From assembly GCA_029068665.1 (NCBI GenBank), contig JAIECC010000341.1, forward strand, positions 1-8,475: a stretch of 8,475 nucleotides of DNA, read 5' to 3'. The notes beneath the pieces were generated by a model. It was not told where the DNA came from. It did not search any database and saw only the letters and a list, made by a program, of their open reading frames with translations. The position numbers and the translations under genes were made by a program. Positions 1 through 6,474 of the stretch are shown one piece after another; the first letter of the stretch is position 1, and each line of letters opens with the position of its first letter. Origin of the DNA: Lachnospiraceae bacterium (GTDB lineage Bacteria > Bacillota > Clostridia > Lachnospirales > Lachnospiraceae).

Positions 1-948
1 CTGTCTATGATGAAGGTGGCAATTGAGGAACGGGGAGAACAAAAGCTTCCAATCACTGTAGTTACAAAGGGAGAAACCCAGGAAGGATATGCAGTAGTCA
101 GTGCTGCAGCAACCCCGAATATGGTAACGGTGACCGGTGCTGCCAGTAAGGTGAAGGACATTAAGACTGTACGGGTAGAGGTTGATGTGGAAGGGTTAAA
201 TACCAGTATTTCTACACGAGGTGAATTGATTCTTCTGGATGCAGATGGAGATCCGATTGAATCTGATAAAATTACAAGGAACCTGTCCACGGTTAGTGTT
301 AAGGTAGTGATTCAGAAAACAAAGGAAGTACCGATACAGATTGTGCCATCTGGTGAGGTAGCAGAAGGCTTTGGTATTGCCGGACCGATTGAATATCAGC
401 CCACAACGGTGCTGATTGCCGGAGAGGAAGAGGTACTGCGGAGTATTCGGGAAATCAGTATAGAAGATATTGATATTACCGGCTTGAACAGTGATTATGA
501 AACTACGTTAGATATAAATAATTATCTGCCGGATGGTGTTGTTATTGCAGACAGCACGCAGAATATTGCGGTAAAGATCAATATTGAAAAGCTGGTTGAA
601 AGAACGCTGAGTATAAAGCTGGAGGATATTGATTTCACAGGGGCAGATGACCGTTTTCAATATGAGGTGGTTTCAGAGGAAAAGCAGTTTGAACTGACTG
701 TAACAGGGCTGAAGCGGGATTTGGATGCCCTTACGGTACAGGATTTACAGCCTTCCATTGATGTATCGGATTATACCGGGGAGGGAACCTACAATGCAAG
801 AGTTGACCTGCAGGATTTGGAGCATATTCAATATGATAGTACAATATCGACGCGGGTAACGGTAACCAGAGCAGCATCCGCTACAGAAGAAGAGACGGAA
901 GATACAGGTACGGATTCAGGAACTACGGAAGCTGGTACAAATCATTAA
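1..948 (+). CDS. cdaR: CdaR / YbbR-like domain protein, 3' part (5' end outside window)
   Basis: The reading frame is open from base 1 and ends at TAA 946-948, so the N-terminus, where this family has its membrane anchor, lies outside the window. About 315 residues are visible. They form roughly three YbbR repeats of 80-90 residues, each opening with a short beta motif such as LPITVVTKG, VPIQIVPSG or LSIKLEDID and ending in a strand like VSVKVVIQK or IAVKINIEK. The last 25 or so residues are a Thr/Glu/Gly-rich tail typical of a disordered extracytoplasmic end. In Bacillota, CdaR is a membrane-anchored protein whose YbbR repeats face outward and which modulates the diadenylate cyclase CdaA (c-di-AMP synthesis); cdaA normally lies just upstream. 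The gene often following it elsewhere, glmM, is absent here, and a terminator follows directly. The assignment rests on repeat pattern and style; a different YbbR-repeat protein is possible but unlikely. Confidence 0.82.
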   Translation: MSMMKVAIEERGEQKLPITVVTKGETQEGYAVVSAAATPNMVTVTGAASKVKDIKTVRVEVDVEGLNTSISTRGELILLDADGDPIESDKITRNLSTVSVKVVIQKTKEVPIQIVPSGEVAEGFGIAGPIEYQPTTVLIAGEEEVLRSIREISIEDIDITGLNSDYETTLDINNYLPDGVVIADSTQNIAVKINIEKLVERTLSIKLEDIDFTGADDRFQYEVVSEEKQFELTVTGLKRDLDALTVQDLQPSIDVSDYTGEGTYNARVDLQDLEHIQYDSTISTRVTVTRAASATEEETEDTGTDSGTTEAGTNH

Positions 949-960
949 TATAAGCAATAA

Positions 961-1009
961 AAACAGGCTGTTGTTTTATGATAGTATATCGTAAAACAAC
1001 AGCCTGTTT
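961..1009. terminator. Bidirectional hairpin terminator between cdaR and the convergent GH13 gene
   Basis: An 18-bp perfect inverted repeat (961-978 with 992-1009, arms built around ACAGGCTGTTGT) encloses a 13-base loop. It is flanked by A-rich sequence on the left and TTTTTTATT on the right, so it has a U-tract in either direction. It lies between the stop of cdaR and the stop of the minus-strand hydrolase, as expected for a shared terminator of convergent genes. Confidence 0.9.
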
Positions 1010-1013
1010 TTTA

Positions 1014-2327
1014 TTAACATTCGGTTTTCCAGAAGAATGCACTGTATGGCGGTAATTCACTGCCGCCGCCGAAGTCGTGAAGTTCTCCGGTAATCAGGTC
1101 GGTTCCCTGACCGGCTCTGGCATCGAAGTGAGCTGTATAAGCATTTTCTTCAGCATTGATGGCAACCAATACCCGTTCACCATCACATTCCCGTTCAAAG
1201 ATACATTGCTTATTGGTTAAAACAAGGGATTTGAAGGCTCCATAATTTAATGCCTTACTGTTTTTCTTTGCTTTTGCCAGCTTGGCAATCCACTCAGTCA
1301 GCGCATTTTCAACCGGGTTTTCAAAGCAGGCACGGAGTGCCGGATCCCCTTCATTTTTATGCGCTTTTGCACCCCATTCGCTTCCATAGTAGACACAAGG
1401 AATTCCCGGCATACCAAATGCCATGGCATAAATCAGCGGCAGATGCTTTTCGTTTGTCAGATTACTTGCAATCCGGGTGACATCGTGATTATCCACAAAG
1501 CTTAACAGATGCTTGCCCTTATACAGGGTCCAGTTTTCCGGACCGAATTGACGAAGCAGGGAATGAACGATTTCAAACATATTCATACTGTTAAAGCTGG
1601 AGAATAATCCTTTGTAGCATTCGTAATTCGTAGCACTGTGGCACATTTCATCATTCACAAACTGATTATAATCCCCATGCAGCAATTCGCCCAGCAATAA
1701 GAAATCTGGTTTTACCTGATTGGCAAAGCCCCGGAGACGCTTTAGGAAATCCCGGTCCAGACAGTAGCATACATCCAGACGAAGTCCGTCAATATCGAAT
1801 TCATCCACCCATCCCTGAACACAGGATAAAATGTGCTGGATGACTTCTTCGTTCCGAAGATTTAATTTCACCAAGTCATAATTACCTTCCCAGCCTTCAT
1901 ACCAGAGGCCGTCATTGTAGTTAGAATTGCCATCAAAAGCAATCCGTGCAAACCAGTCCTTATATCTGGAATTTTCCCGGTTTTGCAGTACGTCCTGAAA
2001 AGCCCAGAATCCCCGGCCTACATGATTGAATACACCGTCCAGTACCACCTTAATCCCTGCCTTATGTAATGCATCGCAGACCTTTTTAAAATCTTCATTG
2101 GTACCAAGACGGCAGTCGATTTTTGTATAGTCTCTGGTGTTATAGCCATGGGTATCGGATTCAAATACCGGTGAAAAGTAAATGGCATTCATGCCTAATT
2201 TCTGGATATGAGGAATCCAGTCAATCACCTTTAAGATACGAGATTCCGGAACACCATCATTTTCAAATGGCGCACCACAGAATCCTAAGGGATATATTTG
2301 ATAGAATACACTTTCGTAAGCCCACAT
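1014..2327 (-). CDS. GH13 alpha-amylase family protein, cytoplasmic (maltodextrin/cyclomaltodextrin hydrolase type)
   Basis: This 437-residue protein hydrolyses or rearranges alpha-1,4-glucosidic bonds, probably in intracellular maltodextrins or glycogen-derived chains. All four GH13 signature regions are present: DGVFNH at 97-102; GLRLD with nucleophile D185; GELLHG with acid/base E214; and VDNHD with transition-state stabiliser D282. The sequence enters the barrel at once (ESVFYQIYPLGF), and a short beta domain closes the C-terminus. There is no signal peptide and no N-terminal CBM34-type domain, so it is shorter than classical neopullulanases, although the YEGWEGNYDLVKLN stretch resembles that group. 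Start choice: ATG 2327 has GGAGGA at 2335-2340 with ideal spacing; an ATG eight codons upstream (2351) has no ribosome site. It is divergent from tetR and has its own SigA promoter at 2375-2403. Exact substrate (maltodextrin, cyclodextrin, pullulan) cannot be told from motifs. Confidence 0.88.
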   Translation of the reverse strand: MWAYESVFYQIYPLGFCGAPFENDGVPESRILKVIDWIPHIQKLGMNAIYFSPVFESDTHGYNTRDYTKIDCRLGTNEDFKKVCDALHKAGIKVVLDGVFNHVGRGFWAFQDVLQNRENSRYKDWFARIAFDGNSNYNDGLWYEGWEGNYDLVKLNLRNEEVIQHILSCVQGWVDEFDIDGLRLDVCYCLDRDFLKRLRGFANQVKPDFLLLGELLHGDYNQFVNDEMCHSATNYECYKGLFSSFNSMNMFEIVHSLLRQFGPENWTLYKGKHLLSFVDNHDVTRIASNLTNEKHLPLIYAMAFGMPGIPCVYYGSEWGAKAHKNEGDPALRACFENPVENALTEWIAKLAKAKKNSKALNYGAFKSLVLTNKQCIFERECDGERVLVAINAEENAYTAHFDARAGQGTDLITGELHDFGGGSELPPYSAFFWKTEC

Positions 2328-2374
2328 AGTTTTGTCCTCCTTAATTAACAATATAGCGCTTTTTGACTACAAAT

Positions 2375-2403
2375 AGTATAGACATAGAAAAAACATTTGT
2401 CAA
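2375..2403 (-). promoter_or_regulatory. SigA promoter of the GH13 hydrolase gene
   Basis: Read on the minus strand, TTGACA (2403-2398) and TATACT (2380-2375) are separated by exactly 17 bases. The -35 is a perfect consensus and the -10 matches five of six positions. The predicted start near 2368 leaves a leader of about 40 bases with GGAGGA before ATG 2327. Confidence 0.85.
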
Positions 2404-2409
2404 TGTGGA

Positions 2410-2438
2410 TTGACAAGAAATATACCGATTGGTATACT
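2410..2438 (+). promoter_or_regulatory. SigA promoter of tetR (possibly also of glgB)
   Basis: TTGACA (2410-2415), a 17-base spacer and TATACT (2433-2438) give a near-consensus SigA promoter facing tetR. Transcription should start at about 2444-2447. Its -35 box is only 6 bases from the -35 box of the divergent hydrolase promoter, so two polymerases could hardly be bound at once. Confidence 0.85.
2421..2436. promoter_or_regulatory. TetR-type operator, TATACC-N4-GGTATA
   Basis: The dyad TATACCGATTGGTATA has perfect 6-base arms around a 4-base centre. It fills the second half of the tetR promoter spacer and covers part of the -10 box, where a bound dimer would block tetR transcription. Size and symmetry suit TetR-family dimers, and the divergent position next to tetR is the usual one for autorepression. 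Relative to the hydrolase promoter it is centred about 60 bases upstream of the start. Binding is inferred, not shown. Confidence 0.65.
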
Positions 2439-2455
2439 GAATGATAATAGATGGA

Positions 2456-3070
2456 ATGGATGGAGTTGATGATGGATTGGAGGATAAAACAGATAATCGG
2501 GAAAAGATTTTAAATTGTGCGATTCATTTGTTTTACCAGAAAGGATATGATGCAGTAGGGGTTCAGGAGCTGGCAACAGCAGCAGGTGTTACAAAACCAA
2601 CTCTATACTATTACTTTAAAAGTAAACTGGGGCTGTTGGAGGCATTATTAAAGGAACGATGTGGACCAATCTGCAGACGGCTGGAAGAAGTGGCAGCATC
2701 CTATCAGGGAGAACCCAAGGATACCCTGTACGAATTGGCATGTGCCTTTGTGGATATTGCAAAGGAGGACCGGGAGCTTTATTTTCTCCTGTTAAGTCTG
2801 AACTATTCTGCAAGGGATAATGAAGCCTTTCGAGCCGTATCACCTTATATGAAACGAATGTTTCAGGCAACAACGGACGTGTTTATCCGGGCAGGGGACA
2901 AGCTTGGCAATATGAACGGCAGGCAAGAACAGTTCGCCATTGGCTTTCAGGGAATTATCAGCCATTATATTCTGGTAATGGATGAACGGGGATTGTCACC
3001 AGGAGAAATATCTGATCCTCATGCAATATGGGAGCTGGTCCGCCAGTTCATGTATGGAATCTATTCCTAG
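2456..3070 (+). CDS. TetR/AcrR family transcriptional regulator
   Basis: A one-component DNA-binding repressor of about 204 residues, normal for TetR proteins. The N-terminal helix-turn-helix spans roughly residues 14-60: REKILNCAIHLFYQKGYDAV, then the recognition part VTKPTLYYYFKSK, which is the most conserved stretch of the family. The rest is a helical ligand and dimerisation domain whose ligand cannot be predicted. It lies divergent to the GH13 hydrolase and 118 bases before glgB on the same strand, with no terminator between, so co-transcription with glgB and control of alpha-glucan metabolism are likely inferences. An operator-like dyad inside its promoter suggests autoregulation. Start: an in-frame ATG at 2441 would lie upstream of the predicted transcription start (about 2445), so ATG 2456 is preferred. 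TTG 2477, with GGAG at 2462-2465, is another candidate. None has a strong ribosome site. Confidence 0.87.
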   Translation: MDGVDDGLEDKTDNREKILNCAIHLFYQKGYDAVGVQELATAAGVTKPTLYYYFKSKLGLLEALLKERCGPICRRLEEVAASYQGEPKDTLYELACAFVDIAKEDRELYFLLLSLNYSARDNEAFRAVSPYMKRMFQATTDVFIRAGDKLGNMNGRQEQFAIGFQGIISHYILVMDERGLSPGEISDPHAIWELVRQFMYGIYS

Positions 3071-3100
3071 AGGGCTGCAGTTTTTCCTGGTATCCGCAGA

Positions 3101-3180
3101 AAGCAAGAAAAGTAAAACGAGGATTCAAAGAATAAACCGAAAGAGAAAGTAAAGAATAAGTAGTAGAAAAGGAAGCGAGG
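3101..3180 (+). other. Purine-rich leader before glgB
   Basis: Within the 118-base gap between tetR and glgB, 3101-3180 contains only 14 pyrimidines in 80 bases. It shows no hairpin and no recognisable promoter. It ends in GAGG at 3177-3180, 8 bases before the glgB ATG. Such unstructured purine-rich leaders favour ribosome loading; I see no terminator after tetR. Confidence 0.4.
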
Positions 3181-3188
3181 TAAATAGT

Positions 3189-5474
3189 ATGAATGAAAAG
3201 TTACAACGGTGGATCAACTGGATTCAGTATGATGAATTGATGGAAGGCAAGAATAATAATCCCAATAAGCTTTTGGGAGCTCATGATTATTATAAGGGTC
3301 AGGTAGTAACTACCTATAAGCCTCATGCAGTCAGTGTAAAGGTCATGAGCAGTACCGGTAAAAATGTAAAGGAACTGGAGCCAATCGGTGAAAACGGTTT
3401 TTTTGGTCTGTATTTACCAAAGAAGGTATATAAGAAATATGTGTTTGAAACCACCTATGAGGATGGCAGTACTGTGACCCTGGCAGATCCTTATGCATTT
3501 GAAAGTCAGATTACGGATATGGACCGCTATTTGTTTGCGGAAGGCAACCACTATCAGATTTATGAGAAGCTGGGTGCTCATCCCATGAAGCTTGACGGTG
3601 TAGAGGGTACATACTTTGCTGTATGGGCACCAAATGCAAGACGGGTCAGCGTAGTAGGTGACTTTAATATGTGGGATGGTGCCCTGCATCCGATGAATAT
3701 GCTTGGAGCATCCGGTATTCATGAGTTATTTATTCCGGGTGTTGGGGAAGGTGCGGTATATAAGTTCCAGATTCTGACCCGGTTTGATGAGTTGATTTAT
3801 AAGGCAGACCCGTACGGAAACTGCTGTCAGTTCCGTCCGGACAATGCATCGGTAGTCGCAGACTTAGGTAAGTACAAATGGAAAGATACAGCCTGGATTG
3901 CAGAGCGGCAGAATACCGGAAGGACAGATTCTCTTCGTAAGCCTATGGCAATCTATGAAATGCATCTTGGTTCCTGGAAGAAAAAGGTGGAAGATAGTGA
4001 TAATGGCTTCTATGGATATCGGGAGCTGGCACCGATGGTGGCTTCCTATGTAAAGGAAATGGGTTATACCCATATTGAATTAATGGGAATTGCAGAATAT
4101 CCATTTGACGGTTCCTGGGGGTATCAGGTTACCAATTATTATGCACCGACCAGACGGTATGGCCTGCCGGAAGACTTCATGTACTTTGTAGATTATATGC
4201 ATAAGAACGGTATCAGTGTGATTCTGGACTGGGTTCCGGCTCATTTTCCAAAGGATGCGCATGGGCTGGGGCGGTTTGACGGTATGCCTCTGTATGAACA
4301 TGCAGATCCTAGGAGAGGAGAACATCCGCACTGGGGTACTTATATCTTTGATTACGGAAGAAATGAAGTGCAGAACTTCCTGATTGCAAATGCATTGTTC
4401 TGGCTGGAGAAATTCCATGTGGATGGTCTTCGGGTAGATGCAGTGGCTTCCATGCTGTATCTGGATTATGGAAAGAACGATGGAGAATGGGTGGCAAACA
4501 AAGATGGTGGAAAAGAGAATTTAGAGGCCATTGCCTTTATGCAGCATTTGAACAGGACAATCGAGGAACGGGTTCCGGGTGCATTAATGATTGCAGAAGA
4601 GTCCACAGCCTGGGCAGGTGTTACGGCACCGGCATCCATGAATGGCCTTGGATATCTGTATAAGTGGAATATGGGTTGGATGAATGACTTTATTGAGTAT
4701 ATGAAGCTGGACCCGTATTTCCGGTCCTTTAATCATAATCGGCTGACCTTCAGTTTGATGTACACATACTCAGAGAACTTTATTTTGGTTATGTCCCATG
4801 ATGAAGTGGTACACTTGAAATGTTCTATGCTGTACAAGATGCCGGGGACCATGCCGGAGAAGTTTGCAAATTTGAAAACAGCATATGGATTTATGTATGC
4901 CCATCCGGGTAAAAAGCTGCTGTTCATGGGTCAGGAGTTCGGGCAGACCAGAGAATGGAGCGAGGCACGGAGTCTGGACTGGTTTGCACTGGAAGAGCCG
5001 GGTCATCAGGGCTTACAGAAGTTTGTAAAGAAACTGAATGAACTGTATAAGAAGTATGATGCTTTTTACTATAATGACTGTGATCCTATGGGCTTTGAAT
5101 GGATTAACTGTAATGACAATGAACATAGTCAGGTTTCTTTTATCCGCCGTGGCTCCAAAGCAGAGGATCAATTGTTGGTAATCTGCAACTTTACTCCGGT
5201 AGAACGGGAGAATTTCTGGGTAGGAGTTCCTTGTCTGGGAACCTATACAGAAATCCTGAATTCCGATGCAGTAGAATTCGGAGGAGAAGGAAAGGTGAAT
5301 AAGAAACCTCTGAAGGCTGTTGCAGGTGCCTGCGATGGAAGAGACCAGCATATTGAGTTGACCTTGCCGCCGCTTTCCGTAACGGTATTCAAGTATAACT
5401 ATGTAGATAACAAGGAATTTATAAAGCAGCAGGAAGCAAAGAAGACTGCGAAAAAAGCACCGGCAAAGAAATAA
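3189..5474 (+). CDS. glgB: 1,4-alpha-glucan (glycogen) branching enzyme, GH13_9
   Basis: Cytoplasmic enzyme that cuts an alpha-1,4 chain and rejoins the piece as an alpha-1,6 branch during glycogen synthesis. The 761 residues show an N-terminal N1 domain (about 1-120), a CBM48 module (about 125-225, with the hallmark GAHPMKLDGVEGTYFAVWAP), the GH13 barrel, and a C-terminal beta domain (about 640-737). Catalytic regions: DWVPAHF at 347-353; GLRVDAV with nucleophile D417; AEEST with acid/base E470; SHDE with D538. The stretch after SHDEVVH reads LKCSMLYKMPG rather than the GKxS(I/L)xxKMPG of the E. coli type, a variant I recall from clostridial homologues. Odd: the last 20 or so residues form a Lys/Ala tail (KKTAKKAPAKK) beyond the usual end. 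GAGG at 3177-3180 supports ATG 3189. No glgC, glgA or glgP lies in the window, so glgB is separated from the synthesis genes. A strong terminator follows. Confidence 0.96.
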   Translation: MNEKLQRWINWIQYDELMEGKNNNPNKLLGAHDYYKGQVVTTYKPHAVSVKVMSSTGKNVKELEPIGENGFFGLYLPKKVYKKYVFETTYEDGSTVTLADPYAFESQITDMDRYLFAEGNHYQIYEKLGAHPMKLDGVEGTYFAVWAPNARRVSVVGDFNMWDGALHPMNMLGASGIHELFIPGVGEGAVYKFQILTRFDELIYKADPYGNCCQFRPDNASVVADLGKYKWKDTAWIAERQNTGRTDSLRKPMAIYEMHLGSWKKKVEDSDNGFYGYRELAPMVASYVKEMGYTHIELMGIAEYPFDGSWGYQVTNYYAPTRRYGLPEDFMYFVDYMHKNGISVILDWVPAHFPKDAHGLGRFDGMPLYEHADPRRGEHPHWGTYIFDYGRNEVQNFLIANALFWLEKFHVDGLRVDAVASMLYLDYGKNDGEWVANKDGGKENLEAIAFMQHLNRTIEERVPGALMIAEESTAWAGVTAPASMNGLGYLYKWNMGWMNDFIEYMKLDPYFRSFNHNRLTFSLMYTYSENFILVMSHDEVVHLKCSMLYKMPGTMPEKFANLKTAYGFMYAHPGKKLLFMGQEFGQTREWSEARSLDWFALEEPGHQGLQKFVKKLNELYKKYDAFYYNDCDPMGFEWINCNDNEHSQVSFIRRGSKAEDQLLVICNFTPVERENFWVGVPCLGTYTEILNSDAVEFGGEGKVNKKPLKAVAGACDGRDQHIELTLPPLSVTVFKYNYVDNKEFIKQQEAKKTAKKAPAKK

Positions 5475-5525
5475 GGACTATATACAGATAGCGATGGAAA
5501 TATCGATTAAATAGTATAAGGTTGG

Positions 5526-5553
5526 ACAACCCCTCAGAAATCTGAGGGGTTGT
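5526..5553 (+). terminator. Intrinsic terminator after glgB
   Basis: A 13-bp perfect stem, ACAACCCCTCAGA (5526-5538) with TCTGAGGGGTTGT (5541-5553), has a very tight loop and is followed by TATTTAT and, further on, a short T run. It lies 51 bases after the glgB stop. Confidence 0.85.
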
Positions 5554-5567
5554 TATTTATAAACTTT

Positions 5568-5581
5568 TTCGGTTCACCGAA
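5568..5581. repeat. Inverted repeat TTCGGT-TC-ACCGAA upstream of the amidase
   Basis: The arms are perfect 6-mers around a 2-base centre. The repeat overlaps the -35 element of the SigK-like promoter and could be an operator. It is too short to be a terminator, and its function is unknown. Confidence 0.35.
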
Positions 5582-5603
5582 TCAACAGGACGCTCATATC
5601 ATA
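5575..5603 (+). promoter_or_regulatory. SigK-like sporulation promoter of the amidase gene
   Basis: The sequence fits the Bacillus SigK consensus as I know it, AC-N17-CATANNNTA: AC at 5576-5577 within CACC, 17 bases, then CATATCATA at 5595-5603. Transcription would begin near 5610, ahead of the ribosome site GAGGAG at 5626-5631. The same region also contains SigA-like TATAAT boxes (5602-5607 and 5610-5615), but neither has a good -35 at the right distance. The prior is raised by the CwlC-like nature of the gene. The region is AT-rich, so chance cannot be excluded. Confidence 0.5.
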
Positions 5604-5636
5604 TAATGATATAATAAAATGATGTGAGGAGTAAAT

Positions 5637-6419
5637 ATGGCAGCAACAATAGTCATAGATCCGGGACACGGAGGGTCAGATCCGGGAGCCGTGTATAATG
5701 GCAGACGGGAAAAGGATGATAATCTGAGACTGGCACTGGCAGTAGGAAAATTGTTAGAGCAGCGGGGATACAATGTAGTCTATACCCGGACAGAGGATGT
5801 ATTTGATACACCGGGAGAGAAAGCAAGAATAGCCAATCGTGCCGGCGGTGATTACTTTGTTTCTTTTCACCGGAATTCCAGTCCATATGCCAATACCTAT
5901 AGTGGTGTGGAAACCTTAGTGTTTGCGGACGAAGGTGTCAAGGGAGAATTGGCAAGAAGTGTGAATTCGGAACTGGAAAAGGCAGGATTCAACAATCTGG
6001 GAGTCAAGGAACGTACCAATCTGACGGTGCTGAAGCGAACCCAGATGCCGGCGATTTTGATAGAAGCCGGATTTCTGAATACCGAAGCAGACAACCGTAC
6101 CTTTGATAATAATTTTGATTCCATGGCCAATGCAATTGCTACCGGTATCAGTAATGTTGTAGGAGGAACTACCGGAAGCAGCGGTGGAACCACCGGAAGC
6201 AGAACCTACCGGGTACAGACCGGGTTGTTCCGTCGATATGGGAATGCCCAGTTTATGCTGCAGGGATTGATTGAAAACGGTTTTGAAGCCGAAATTGTGG
6301 AAAGCGGAGAGTTCTTTGCTGTGCAGGTGGGAAATTATACTTCCTTAGATGCCGCAAGAAATGCCCAGACTCAGCTTCAGAATCTGGGCTATGATACATT
6401 GATTGTAACTGTAAAATAG
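5637..6419 (+). CDS. N-acetylmuramoyl-L-alanine amidase (Amidase_3) with C-terminal SPOR domain, CwlC-like
   Basis: Zinc amidase that cleaves the bond between N-acetylmuramic acid and the stem peptide in peptidoglycan. Residues 3-174 form the Amidase_3 domain. The zinc ligands are H11 in DPGHGGSDPG, E25 in RREKDD and H78 in SFHRNS; the catalytic glutamate is E143 in LIEAGFLN. A Gly/Thr/Ser linker (about 175-189) leads to a SPOR domain (about 190-259: YRVQTGLFRRYGNA to FFAVQVGNY), which binds denuded glycan strands. There is no signal peptide or membrane segment. The catalytic domain starts at residue 3, and ATG 5637 is fixed by GAGGAG at 5626-5631. This signal-less amidase-plus-SPOR layout and the 260-residue length match B. 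subtilis CwlC (about 255), a SigK-controlled mother-cell lysis enzyme, and a SigK-like promoter lies upstream. CwlC carries two SPOR-type repeats, this protein one. A phage-derived endolysin is the main alternative, but no phage genes are near. Confidence 0.92.
   Translation: MAATIVIDPGHGGSDPGAVYNGRREKDDNLRLALAVGKLLEQRGYNVVYTRTEDVFDTPGEKARIANRAGGDYFVSFHRNSSPYANTYSGVETLVFADEGVKGELARSVNSELEKAGFNNLGVKERTNLTVLKRTQMPAILIEAGFLNTEADNRTFDNNFDSMANAIATGISNVVGGTTGSSGGTTGSRTYRVQTGLFRRYGNAQFMLQGLIENGFEAEIVESGEFFAVQVGNYTSLDAARNAQTQLQNLGYDTLIVTVK
6162..6203 (+). repeat. Tandem 21-bp repeat coding the amidase linker
   Basis: Two adjacent 21-base copies (6162-6182 and 6183-6203) match at 18 of 21 positions. 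They encode GGTTGSS and GGTTGSR, the flexible linker between the amidase and SPOR domains. Copy number may vary between strains by slippage. Confidence 0.75.
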
Positions 6420-6434
6420 TATTAATTGTAAAAT

Positions 6435-6454
6435 AGGTTGTTTCAAAGAAACCT
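6435..6454. terminator. Weak hairpin between convergent amidase and ung
   Basis: AGGTTGTTTCAAAGAAACCT can fold as AGG/CCT plus TTTC/GAAA around an AAA loop with a 3-base bulge. On the minus strand ATTTTAC follows it. It is the only hairpin in the 55-base gap between the two convergent stops. The stem is short and the T-tract poor. Confidence 0.3.
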
Positions 6455-6474
6455 GTGTAGTTCTGCATGTTGCG

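Noticed and set aside
1250..2329. Two plus-strand frames (1250-1480 and 2123-2329) inside the GH13 gene
   Set aside because: They are shadows of the conserved catalytic gene on the minus strand, with no start signals.
2354..2360. AGCGCT near 2355, also found near 7556 in the leader of the barrel-protein gene
   Set aside because: A six-base palindrome shared by two leaders is expected by chance; the flanks are not conserved.
2397..2416. TTGTCAA-N6-TTGACAA as a second operator
   Set aside because: The symmetry is fully explained by two -35 boxes facing away from each other, so it needs no separate regulator.
2616..2873. A minus-strand frame of 85 codons inside tetR
   Set aside because: It is antisense to a clear TetR protein and has no supporting signals.
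3414..5351. Several minus-strand frames of 60-112 codons inside glgB
   Set aside because: They lie opposite a highly conserved enzyme, have no ribosome sites or promoters, and their translations show no domain character.
5637..6419. Amidase as a prophage endolysin
   Set aside because: The lack of a signal peptide allows it, but no holin, tail, integrase or attachment repeats are nearby, the neighbours are housekeeping genes, and the SPOR domain plus SigK-like promoter favour a CwlC-type role.
5653..6468. Minus-strand frames inside the amidase gene
   Set aside because: They are antisense to intact catalytic motifs, and their Pro/Leu/Ser-rich translations are typical of reverse-strand shadows.
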